Shown here one piece after another: positions 1 to 5,490 of a stretch of DNA of 5,801 bases. The notes beneath the pieces are model-generated. The model ran no database searches. It was not told the origin of the DNA and saw nothing but the letters and a program-made list of their open reading frames with translations. Both the position numbers and the translations under genes were made by a program. Source of the stretch: Bacteroidales bacterium (GTDB lineage: Bacteria; Bacteroidota; Bacteroidia; Bacteroidales; JAAUTT01). Numbering within the stretch: the first letter of the stretch is position 1; each line of letters starts with the position of its first letter. Location of the stretch: contig JAAUTT010000336.1 in NCBI GenBank assembly GCA_012031335.1, positions 1-5,801 of the forward strand, in the 5' to 3' direction.

Positions 1-88
1 TCTATATGAATCGCTAAAATTTGGAATTTAAAATAATCAAATGAAAGTTTTCCAAAGTATTCTTCTTTAGATGATTGAGTTGTGATTT
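1..88 (-). pseudogene. Out-of-frame continuation of immunity gene B, cut by window edge
   Basis: After the apparent stop of the 67-534 gene, an adjacent frame stays open to the window edge and reads ITTQSSKEEYFGKLSFDY and onward, with the composition of normal coding sequence. Removing one base from the T3 run at 86-88 (AAA on the coding strand) joins ...STVSTLL directly to ITTQSSKEEY.... I infer that the true immunity protein is longer than 155 residues and runs past the window. The alternative is that the gene really ends at 67 and this stretch is chance open frame; 29 codons is too short to exclude that. Confidence 0.4.
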
Positions 89-534
89 AATAGGGTACTC
101 ACAGTCGATTCTTTTAATAAGTATTCATTATTTTGATTTACCAAGGAAATATACTCTTTTTGTACAAAAGGTAAATATTCCCCCAATTTATCTGTTGTAA
201 ATCCAACTTTTATAACATGTCCATTTATATCTAATTTAATTCTTGAACTTAGTATAGATACCATCTCCAAATATGAATTGTTGGTTTCTTTATAATTTGC
301 TATTAGGACCTCAATAGAATCATAAAATAATATCTTATATTCTAATGTGAATTCTTCACAGTCACCCTTCCAACTTTTTAGTAATTTACCTTCGCCAAAA
401 TTTTTAAGATTACAATTTAACCTCATTAATGTTTGATTTTTTATTTTAATGTCATTTAAACTAATGACTTGTGCTCCTAAATTAGAACATATAAAAAGGA
501 GTATTACGATTACATTATTTAATCTTGTTTCCAT
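67..534 (-). CDS. Probable immunity protein for the M23 toxin (exported, 155 aa as read)
   Basis: This is an unrecognised small protein. Its N-terminus METRLNNVIVILLFICSNLGAQ is a short basic region plus a hydrophobic core, with a plausible signal peptidase I site after LGA; it is not a convincing lipobox. The remainder is a polar protein rich in beta-strand-forming residues with no motif I know. The ATG at 532-534 lies inside the end of the M23 toxin frame, whose stop is at 515-517, so the two genes overlap by 20 bases. That suggests translational coupling and is the standard position of an immunity gene. A periplasmic location fits a toxin that would cut peptidoglycan. The function is inferred from context only. 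The reading frame probably continues past 67 after a one-base slip near 86-88, so 155 residues is likely an underestimate. Confidence 0.65.
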   Translation of the reverse strand: METRLNNVIVILLFICSNLGAQVISLNDIKIKNQTLMRLNCNLKNFGEGKLLKSWKGDCEEFTLEYKILFYDSIEVLIANYKETNNSYLEMVSILSSRIKLDINGHVIKVGFTTDKLGEYLPFVQKEYISLVNQNNEYLLKESTVSTLLNHNSII

Positions 535-694
535 TTAAATCAAATTTAGTTGTTATGTAAGGTATAGGATTTACTCTACTATATCTGTCCGTATTTCCTT
601 TGTAAACTGTTAAATGTAGATGAGTTCGCCAATCATCGATATTTGCTGCAGTTGTGCCTGTTTTGCCACTATATCCAATTAGCTGTCCTTGAAA
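515..694 (-). pseudogene. C-terminal end of the M23 peptidase domain, separated by a frameshift
   Basis: This frame reads QGQLIGYSGKTGTTAANIDD, WRTHLHLTVYKG and so on, ending NGNKIK and TAA at 515-517. THLHL (codons at 614-622 for HLH) is the HxH motif of M23 peptidases, whose second His is a zinc ligand. IGYSGKTGT is the glycine-rich turn that normally precedes it. Neither belongs to the frame ending at 679. Adding one T to the run at 692-695 joins ...NNSKVF to QGQLIGYSG, so this is the missing end of the same domain. It is confidently coding by motif. Confidence 0.8.
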
Positions 695-1218
695 ACTTTG
701 GAATTATTAATAGTTCCTATTGTGCTATTCAAATGTCCATAACTAACCCAAATTGTTTCTATTTCAGTAGTAAGTTTGTGCTCTGATACATTCGATTTTA
801 TTAATACGTAATTTCCAAGACTAGTGCTGTATAAAATTTGAGCTACCCCATCAAACATTGCATAAACAGGAGTTTCAATCTCAGCTCGTAAATCTACACC
901 ATCATGAACTTTGTTTTTACCAGATACACTTGGAAAATTTTCAATATTTTGTGACCAAGTTATACAATTCTGCTCTTCCGCTTTCGACGTATATCTTTTA
1001 CAGCCGTAAGCCCCTCCAATTTTATTTGATTTATTTGTTGGATCAGTCCCGACGATATCCATTATAATTAAAGGATCGCCTGCCAATGGCAAATCTCGGT
1101 TCAGATAATAATTTTCAAAAGGAATACTTTCTTGTTCCTTTACACAAACTTCGATTCTCTTTTGACCTAAAGGTTCACGTGTATCTGCATAAGGGATCCC
1201 ATTCTTTTTTGTTAGCAT
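679..1218 (-). CDS. M23 (lysostaphin-type) metallopeptidase toxin tip, main fragment
   Basis: M23 peptidases are zinc enzymes that cut peptide cross-links in peptidoglycan. Here the first zinc motif HxxxD is in KVHDGVDLRA (His105 at 904-906, Asp109), followed by the typical TPVYAMFDGVAQ strand-turn, GNYVLIKS and VSYGHLN (His162, the catalytic His position). The second zinc motif HLH lies in the next frame at 614-622, after a one-base loss at 692-695. All the catalytic residues I expect are thus encoded, but not in one frame. The first 25 residues (LTKKNGIPYADTREP...) belong to the linker shared with cassette A and are in frame with 1297-1506, so the ATG at 1218 is only an internal Met. An insert of about 80 residues with two cysteines precedes HxxxD. 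In this setting the domain is a polymorphic-toxin tip aimed at the cell wall of competitors, rather than a housekeeping hydrolase; that role is inferred. Confidence 0.78.
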   Translation of the reverse strand: MLTKKNGIPYADTREPLGQKRIEVCVKEQESIPFENYYLNRDLPLAGDPLIIMDIVGTDPTNKSNKIGGAYGCKRYTSKAEEQNCITWSQNIENFPSVSGKNKVHDGVDLRAEIETPVYAMFDGVAQILYSTSLGNYVLIKSNVSEHKLTTEIETIWVSYGHLNSTIGTINNSKVFKDS

Positions 1219-1296
1219 TTCATGGAAACTATATTTAACATATTTTAAATCGTTTTCTGTGTAATTTGTTTTATTTACTTCATTAGGTTTAATTTT

Positions 1297-1506
1297 TTAG
1301 GCAGGTCTTTCACCAGATTCAGCATCCAGAAAAGTATTAAAACCTTTAGTTACCATCTTTATGTAACTAAATTCTTTATTTCCTAACTTTACCTTAGATA
1401 ATAATCCATATTCCCCTATTCCGGTAATCAATTTTATAGGGATTTCTTCTTTTTTATCTTTATTTCCTTGTCTTATCTGAGATATGTATTCAATTAAATT
1501 AGCCAT
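1297..1506 (-). pseudogene. Conserved linker module of cassette B (between zinc peptidase and toxin)
   Basis: This 69-residue fragment (MANLIEYISQIRQGN...) aligns with cassette A residues starting LANIIDYLSKIRQGN. I count 39 identities in 68 aligned positions, most of the rest conservative, and no gap. It ends at TAA 1297-1299, after ERPA. The same frame continues immediately as KIKPNEVNKTNYTEN, matching YIIKPSELTKSTYTEN in A, so the stop is a nonsense change of a Tyr codon. The ATG at 1506 is not a real start: one A missing near 1505 separates it from the zinc-peptidase frame, and restoring it gives GGNYLMANLIEY against GGSLMLANIIDY. I know no name for this module. It may be the cleavage or translocation spacer that precedes the toxin. 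Confidence 0.7.
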
Positions 1507-1931
1507 AAATAATTACCACCAATCAACTCCCCTTCTTCCTCCTCCTCACCCCAATTCAACCCCAAATCCCAATCATGGCATTCGTCCCATTGGTACTTAT
1601 GCAAACGGGTTTTTTGAAGATTGTTGGTTTGGGCGTAATCCATCAGATTGTCAGTGCTGTATTTCGGTTCAATATACAAATTTTTTTCACTGAATGTATG
1701 CCTCAGGCGAAAAGCCCCATGACCGGGTTCGTGGGCAATGGTGCGAATTAGTTCATCGGGGTTTTGGTCATTGGAGAATATAAAACCAAACTGACGGTTT
1801 AACGGCATATAGCCATGGAGATTTTTGTCATTAACTTCATCGTTTATGAAAAACAGATATAATTTATCCTTCTGGTAATCGCCTCTTTTAAATTCCCGTA
1901 TTACCTGCTTTTCACTTTCGGTATAATCCAT
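1494..1931 (-). CDS. Metzincin-like zinc peptidase module of cassette B
   Basis: The fragment holds IRTIAHEPGHGAFRLRHTF, an HExxH motif with a third His seven residues after its second His, followed by TDNLMDYAQT, which resembles the Met-turn of metzincin-type zinc peptidases. This is the copy in which the zinc motif is in an uninterrupted frame. Such modules sit just before the variable toxin in Bacteroidota polymorphic effectors and are thought to release it by self-cleavage. The Met at 1931 is internal: sequence matching copy A continues upstream (STFNNDDPDER) to the nonsense codon at 2031-2033. At the other end, the frame runs off into NYLWLI and stop because one A is missing near 1505. 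An acidic run EEEEEGELI follows the zinc domain. The usual residue after HE in this family, as I recall it, is Leu; Pro here is unusual. Confidence 0.75.
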   Translation of the reverse strand: MDYTESEKQVIREFKRGDYQKDKLYLFFINDEVNDKNLHGYMPLNRQFGFIFSNDQNPDELIRTIAHEPGHGAFRLRHTFSEKNLYIEPKYSTDNLMDYAQTNNLQKTRLHKYQWDECHDWDLGLNWGEEEEEGELIGGNYLWLI

Positions 1932-2218
1932 TCTTTCATCGGGATCGTCGTTGTTGAAGGTGCTATTCTCGAATGTTACCGGAAGTTTTTTGGAATACTT
2001 TGTTACCTGCCAATCGATGATGGCGGGTTTTTATATCTGGTTGAGCTTCTCCTGGATGTATCTGGCATCGGGTGCGTTTGCCTTTTTGACTTCAACCAGT
2101 TCTAAGTTTACCGTTCTCTTCTCATAACTCACCACATTCACCGCCCCTGCCAGCCAGTTGGTTGCTTTTTTAACCGTGTCGCCGGTGGTGGTTCGGTACC
2201 TGGTAAAGAGCTGGTCTT
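1521..2218. repeat. Direct repeat copy B (698 bp), shared pre-toxin region
   Basis: This copy matches 4793-5490 in the same orientation. In the first 216 aligned bases (1521-1736 against 4793-5008) I count 10 mismatches and no gap. Copy A then lacks one A at 5009 and has one extra base in the T run 5438-5444. On the low-coordinate side, similarity stops at the codons for GELI. On the high-coordinate side it stops after CTGGTCTT, just where the unrelated sequence downstream of the orphan immunity gene begins. Confidence 0.92.
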
Positions 2219-2252
2219 GGTTGCAGTTACCCTTGTTTAAAAATCGATATGA
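2034..2252 (-). pseudogene. Truncated 5' end of cassette B (shared N-terminal segment)
   Basis: From the stop of the upstream gene (2253-2255) the same frame reads SYRFLNKGNCNQDQLFTRYR, then TTTGDTVKKATNWLAGAVNV and on to KLNQI, ending at TAA 2031-2033. DQLF onward matches copy A (DQLFAWYKTTTGD); the first dozen residues do not. The break therefore lies at about 2218-2219. No ATG is present and the only candidate starts are internal GTG codons, so it is not an independent gene. Copy A has ATA TAC AAA where this copy has ATA TAA AAA. Confidence 0.7.
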
Positions 2253-2894
2253 TTACAACTCAAATTCTCCTTCACTGGTTTGACTAATAATTTTAAAATA
2301 ACCATCAGGTTGGAGTTGATATTCTCTTTTTGTTTTCACATTATATCTTTCCTCATTCCATGTGATTATTCCATTGCTGTTGATTGAAGAATATATGTGA
2401 ACCTGGTCAGTTTCCGAAGGATCTCCAATAAACTTATAAACCACTTCATACAAACTTACAAAAGACTTCAATTCTCCGTTTATGCCAAATAAATACAGAT
2501 CAATAAAAGTCTTCTCAAATCCAACAATTTTTACGAGCAAGGCATAATAATCCTTGTTAAATGCAATATTTCCTATAGTGTATGCTTTTGTTTCAAACAC
2601 CTTTGTAATTCGTTTACTACTTTTTTCATCTGCCCAGGTATTCCAGGTCATTAAACTTTCTGGAACTTTGCCATAGGTGGTGGCTCTAAACAGCCTGTTG
2701 TCCAGAGTATAAAATTTTGCGCGCTCTTTTTGCTGATCAAACAATACTTTATTTAAAAGTGCCTTTGATAAAGTATCATTTACCTCCATATCTATAACTG
2801 ATGAAACAGGAAGAGATACGTTCTTTTCGAAATAACTCATCAATTTTTTAAATTCAGGCGATTGGCTCTTACATGGAATAAAAAATGCGATCAT
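2253..2894 (-). CDS. Small exported protein, probable orphan immunity protein (213 aa as read)
   Basis: The family is not one I can name. As read it begins MIAFFIPCKSQSPEFKKL, which is a poor signal peptide. The frame is open upstream, and restoring one A to the A6 run (T6 on the plus strand, 2912-2917) gives an ATG at 2918-2920 and MKKIIVYGFMIAFFIPCKSQS, a textbook signal peptide. I infer that the original start was 2920 and was lost by a one-base slip. The mature part alternates hydrophobic and polar residues (YYALLVKIVGFEKTFIDLYLF) and ends with a TKREYQLQPDGYFKI repeat-like strand, a pattern I associate with beta-rich exported Bacteroidota proteins near toxins. No toxin precedes it; a gap and the end of immunity gene A do. 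The simplest reading is an immunity gene left behind after its toxin was deleted. A second immunity factor for cassette A is an alternative. Confidence 0.6.
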   Translation of the reverse strand: MIAFFIPCKSQSPEFKKLMSYFEKNVSLPVSSVIDMEVNDTLSKALLNKVLFDQQKERAKFYTLDNRLFRATTYGKVPESLMTWNTWADEKSSKRITKVFETKAYTIGNIAFNKDYYALLVKIVGFEKTFIDLYLFGINGELKSFVSLYEVVYKFIGDPSETDQVHIYSSINSNGIITWNEERYNVKTKREYQLQPDGYFKIISQTSEGEFEL

Positions 2895-3100
2895 AAAACC
2901 ATAAACAATTATTTTTTCATAGTTTTTATCAATTACTTAACCCAAGGGATTACAAAACACCTAGTTGAACAATCAGTCTATTTCCTTCCATGCCAATAAA
3001 AAATAAACGTTCGTGTTATACATAATAATACTAAAGTTCATACGGATTAGAATATCTATTTTCCTGGTAAAACTATCGAAACATAAGAAGGTTTGCATCA
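2895..3100. other. Gap between immunity gene A and the orphan immunity gene
   Basis: This is AT-rich sequence without a recognisable gene. An ATG-to-TGA frame of 41 codons (2973-3098, minus strand, MQTFLCFDSFTRKIDILIRM...) exists but has no family features. I see no clear Bacteroidota promoter pair (TTTG and TAnnTTTG), although such promoters are hard to call by eye. I also see no terminator hairpin followed by a T run. The part nearest 2920 contains the T6 run (2912-2917) that displaces the start of the next gene. The gap may be where a toxin gene was deleted. Confidence 0.45.
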
Positions 3101-3511
3101 CTATTTAAAATAACTTTCCCATCCTAACATTTCAATGGTTGCGTTTAAATCATCTATATTTCCGTTTAAATTATGATCTTCTTGTTGCTTCTCAAATTTT
3201 AAATTATCCGGATTGACTTTATAAATAGTAGCACTTTGGTTTTTATCATTACTAATCCCATAAAGAAACACTTTACAATTGCGAGGATTTATTAATCCGG
3301 TTAAGTCCTGACCATAATCACTCCCGATATAAATTAATAATTTATCACAAATCTGGTATTGCTTATTAACTATCATTAAAACGGTAATAACTTTTAACAG
3401 TTCATTCGGATTTTGGCATTGAAAAAAAAGAATAAGCAACCCAGAAATAACTACCCATGTCAATACGTAAACTCTTATTCGGTAAATAAAGATCCCGCGA
3501 GATACCTTCAA
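3101..3511 (-). CDS. C-terminal piece of immunity gene A
   Basis: This is the longest open piece of the broken gene. Its nominal TTG start at 3511 and first 30 or so residues (KVSRGIFIYRIRVYVLTWVV) are an out-of-frame reading of sequence that really encodes EGISRDLYLPNKSLRIDMG. Genuine coding begins at about QCQNPNELLK, just after the T8 run. The real part reads KQYQICDKLLIYIGSDYGQD and ends GNIDDLNATIEMLGWESYFK. An automatic annotation would wrongly report a membrane-spanning protein here, because the out-of-frame stretch is hydrophobic. Confidence 0.5.
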   Translation of the reverse strand: MKVSRGIFIYRIRVYVLTWVVISGLLILFFQCQNPNELLKVITVLMIVNKQYQICDKLLIYIGSDYGQDLTGLINPRNCKVFLYGISNDKNQSATIYKVNPDNLKFEKQQEDHNLNGNIDDLNATIEMLGWESYFK

Positions 3512-3543
3512 CTTTTTCCGTTTCCATACTATAGATTTTCTGA

Positions 3544-3759
3544 CTAACAGAATAACTTCGCCGTATCACCATCATAAACGAAGGCCACTGCTTCGTCTTT
3601 TGACATGTTATTTTGAATTTGTGATATTTTGCCTGCACTAATAATATCATTCGATTTGTATTCTTGAAATGAATCAATATATTCTTGATAAATTGATATT
3701 TGACCAGAAATAAAGTTTGTGAAGAATTGCAAAAATAGTATTAATGACAAAGTTTTCAT
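3544..3759 (-). CDS. N-terminal piece of immunity gene A (signal peptide)
   Basis: This 71-residue reading carries the signal peptide and about 48 mature residues (QISIYQEYIDSFQEYKSNDI...). It stops early at TAG after AKLFC because of an extra base near 3551-3556. The start is well supported by the 4-base spacing from the toxin stop and by the signal sequence. Confidence 0.6.
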   Translation of the reverse strand: MKTLSLILFLQFFTNFISGQISIYQEYIDSFQEYKSNDIISAGKISQIQNNMSKDEAVAFVYDGDTAKLFC

Positions 3760-3763
3760 GGAT

Positions 3764-4951
3764 TTAATTTGTTTTTAATATTTCTGTAAGCGTATAATTC
3801 TTATCATTGTATGTGCCCTGAAATAAGCCTTTTTGTCTGTTTAAAATTAACTTATTTTTAGAGGAAGTTGCAGCTGACATATTTGAGATGCTCCTACCAG
3901 GATCATAAAACCTAAAATACTCATTATCTCCTTCAATTCCTATTCCGACAACAATCATAAAATGTCTTTTTGCTCTATTTGAATTGTTAGGTGGTTTTGT
4001 AGTACCATTGTCATAATGGACACCAATTATAACAGGTCTGCCTGCTTTCAATTTATCTTTTATGTATTTAATAGCTGCCTCTATATTTCCTGAATTAGAA
4101 TTTAATGGGGTTATATTGTAACTATCTTTTGAGTATTTACTAGTATTATCCGAAAAGTAAGCCATTTTGATATTTCCAAAAATTGTGGTATAAGGAGCAC
4201 TTTTAGCAATTGTTGTATCTGAGCAGTTAGCTATATTGACATTTCCCAACATATATTCACAAGCACGTCTACAACAGGATGTACTCCAACAGCCAGAGCA
4301 AAGACCAAAAATAGACTCATTAAATTGGCTCACCCAGGTTACTGTTTCTAAAAAAATATCTTCATTTGGATATACATATTGTTCAAACATTTGAGATTCA
4401 TTTGTTAATATACTTATTTCAATCCTATTAATACCTGTCGCTTCTCTTGTCTTAGCATAAGGAATACCGTTTTCCTTTGTTTGCACCTCGTGGAAAATAT
4501 ACTTAGTAAAATTGAGGCCATTTTCGGTATATGTTGATTTTGTCAATTCCGAAGGTTTAATGATATAAGAAGGTCGATCTCCGGTCTCAGTATCAATATA
4601 CACATTAAATCCCCTTGATAGCATTTTTAGATAACTAAGTTCCTTATTTCCTAAATTAATCTTTGTTAAGAAACCAAATTCACCAATTCCCGTGATTATT
4701 TTTAAAGATAATTCACTTCTCTTTTCTTGATTACCCTGTCTTATTTTAGAAAGATAATCAATAATATTTGCTAACATTAAACTACCTCCGTTAATCAACT
4801 CCCCTTCTTCCTCCTCCTCACCCCAATTCAACCCCAAATCCCAATCATGGCATTCGTCCCACTGGTACTTATGCAAACGGGTTTTTTGAAGATGGTCGGT
4901 TTTGGCGTAATCCATCAGATTGTCAGTGCTGTATTTCGGTTCAATATACAA
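3764..4951 (-). CDS. Cassette A main fragment: linker plus papain/C39-like cysteine peptidase toxin
   Basis: This is the longest frame in the window, 395 residues from an internal TTG; the frame is actually open back to about 5026 and includes HEPGHGAFRLRHTF. Residues 1-40 are the end of the zinc peptidase (NLMDYAKTD Met-turn), 45-52 the acidic EEEEEGEL, and about 60-180 the linker shared with cassette B. From about 181 the sequence is unique. CSGCWSTSCCRRACEYML (residues 218-235) has the Cys-helix look of papain-like enzymes. GRPVIIGVHYD (304-314) is the strand typical of C39-like peptidases, with His330 in RHFMIVVGIG and Asp350 in FRFYDPGR completing a Cys-His-Asp triad in the usual order. 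The likely nucleophile is Cys226 or Cys227, but I cannot choose between them. The predicted role is a secreted peptidase toxin, with its immunity gene 4 bases downstream. The substrate is unknown. Confidence 0.75.
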   Translation of the reverse strand: MYIEPKYSTDNLMDYAKTDHLQKTRLHKYQWDECHDWDLGLNWGEEEEEGELINGGSLMLANIIDYLSKIRQGNQEKRSELSLKIITGIGEFGFLTKINLGNKELSYLKMLSRGFNVYIDTETGDRPSYIIKPSELTKSTYTENGLNFTKYIFHEVQTKENGIPYAKTREATGINRIEISILTNESQMFEQYVYPNEDIFLETVTWVSQFNESIFGLCSGCWSTSCCRRACEYMLGNVNIANCSDTTIAKSAPYTTIFGNIKMAYFSDNTSKYSKDSYNITPLNSNSGNIEAAIKYIKDKLKAGRPVIIGVHYDNGTTKPPNNSNRAKRHFMIVVGIGIEGDNEYFRFYDPGRSISNMSAATSSKNKLILNRQKGLFQGTYNDKNYTLTEILKTN

Positions 4952-5490
4952 ATTTTTTTCACTGAATGTATGCCTTAGGCGAAAGGCTCCGTGACCAGGT
5001 TCATGGGCATGGTGCGAATTAGTTCATCGGGGTTTTGGTCATTGGAGAATACAAAACCAAACTGACGGTTTAACGGCATATAGCCAAGTAGATTTTTGTC
5101 TTTGACTTCTTCGTTTATGAAAAACAGATATAATTTATCCTTCTGGTATTCGCCTCTTTTAAATTCCCGTATTACCTGCTTTTCACTTTCGGTGTAATCC
5201 ATCCTTTCATCGGGATCGTCGTTGTCGAATATGCCATTTTCGAATGTTACCTGAAGTTTTTTGGAGTATTTTGTCACCTGCCAATCGATGATGGCGGGTT
5301 TGTATATCTGGTTGAGCTGCTCCTGAATGTATCTGACATCGGGTGCATTTGCCTTATTGACTTCAACCAGTTCTATGTTTACTGTTCTCTTCTCATAACT
5401 CACCACATTCACTGCCCCTGCCAGCCAGTTGGTTGTATTTTTTTATTGAGTCGCCGGTGGTGGTTTTGTACCAGGCAAAAAGCTGGTCTT
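4793..5490. repeat. Direct repeat copy A (698 bp), shared pre-toxin region
   Basis: This is the partner of 1521-2218, same orientation, offset 3272 bases apart from a one-base loss at 5009 and a one-base gain near 5438-5444. Of the six mismatches clustered around the zinc motif (4970-5008), five appear silent, for example CAT GAA CCT GGT CAC against CAC GAA CCC GGT CAT. The repeat pair could support recombination that deletes everything between, or swaps toxin tips. Confidence 0.92.
4975..5412 (-). pseudogene. Middle fragment of cassette A (pre-toxin and first part of zinc peptidase)
   Basis: The frame reads NVVSYEKRTVNIELVEVNKA, NAPDVRYIQEQLNQIYKPAI, then DYTESEKQVIREFKRGEYQK and YMPLNRQFGFVFSNDQNPDE, then falls out of frame as IRTMPMNLVTEPFA. 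Copy B shows the correct continuation IRTIAHEPGHGAF. One A present in copy B (GGGCAATGG) is missing here (GGGCATGG at 5009). The GTG used as a start at 5412 is internal; the homologous frame enters from the T7 run at 5438-5444 (TTNWLAGAV). The frameshift destroys the zinc site in this copy as sequenced. Confidence 0.75.

Larger units (their letters stand above)
515..2252 (-). pseudogene. Effector cassette B: 5'-truncated zinc-peptidase pre-toxin with M23 peptidase tip, broken by four lesions
   Basis: Reading with corrected frames gives one continuous protein: shared segment (about 2252-1940), metzincin-like zinc peptidase (about 1930-1550), acidic linker EEEEEGELI, conserved linker (about 1506-1150), and an M23 peptidase tip ending at the TAA 515-517. 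Four lesions interrupt it. A TAA at 2031-2033 stands where copy A has TAC (Tyr). One base is missing near 1504-1508, where TTATGG should be TTAATGG. A TAA at 1297-1299 stands where copy A has a Tyr codon. One T is missing in the run at 692-695. There is no start codon with a plausible ribosome site and no secretion signal; the frame simply follows the stop of the upstream gene at 2253. I read it as a silent, headless toxin cassette. It would become active only if joined to a full-length effector by recombination through the shared region. Confidence 0.8.
3101..3759 (-). pseudogene. Probable immunity gene for the C39-like toxin, broken by two frameshifts
   Basis: The ATG at 3757-3759 lies 4 bases after the toxin stop (3764-3766). 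The start MKTLSLILFLQFFTNFISGQ is a clear signal peptide, probably cut after ISG. The first frame ends at 3544 (...DGDTAKLFC). Removing one base near 3551-3556 lets DGDTAK continue as YSVSQKIYSMETEKVEG. That second frame ends at 3402, and removing one T from the T8 run (A8 at 3422-3429 on the plus strand) joins VAYSFF to QCQNPNELLKVITVLM, which runs to the stop at 3101-3103 (...GWESYFK). The repaired protein would be 218 residues. I recognise no named domain. The periplasmic location and position suggest it neutralises the peptidase encoded just before it; that is inference. The three pieces join without gap or overlap, which supports one original gene. Confidence 0.7.

Noticed and set aside
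858..1067. Plus-strand open frame of 69 codons
   Set aside because: It lies antisense to the M23 domain, whose motifs are clear; the sequence has no family features.
1484..1693. Plus-strand open frame of 69 codons (proline-rich start)
   Set aside because: Antisense of the acidic tract and zinc peptidase; the prolines are the complement of the Glu/Gly codons.
2941..2980. Possible terminator hairpin (CCCAAGGG and the TAG...CTA stretch)
   Set aside because: The loop is too short in the first, the second has too many mismatches, and there is no T run after either.
2973..3098. 41-codon ATG-to-TGA frame in the gap (MQTFLCFDSFTRK...)
   Set aside because: Short, no recognisable feature, no ribosome site I trust; expected by chance in AT-rich DNA.
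3556..3677. Upstream part of the frame running 3402-3677 as a gene start
   Set aside because: It overlaps the well-supported signal-peptide frame of immunity gene A; only 3430-3555 of that frame is genuine coding.
5438..5444. Programmed frameshifting on the A7 run (T7 on plus strand)
   Set aside because: The required shift is +1, while A7 sites usually give -1 slippage; copy B has no equivalent shift, and the same region carries other plain lesions. Transcriptional slippage is not excluded.
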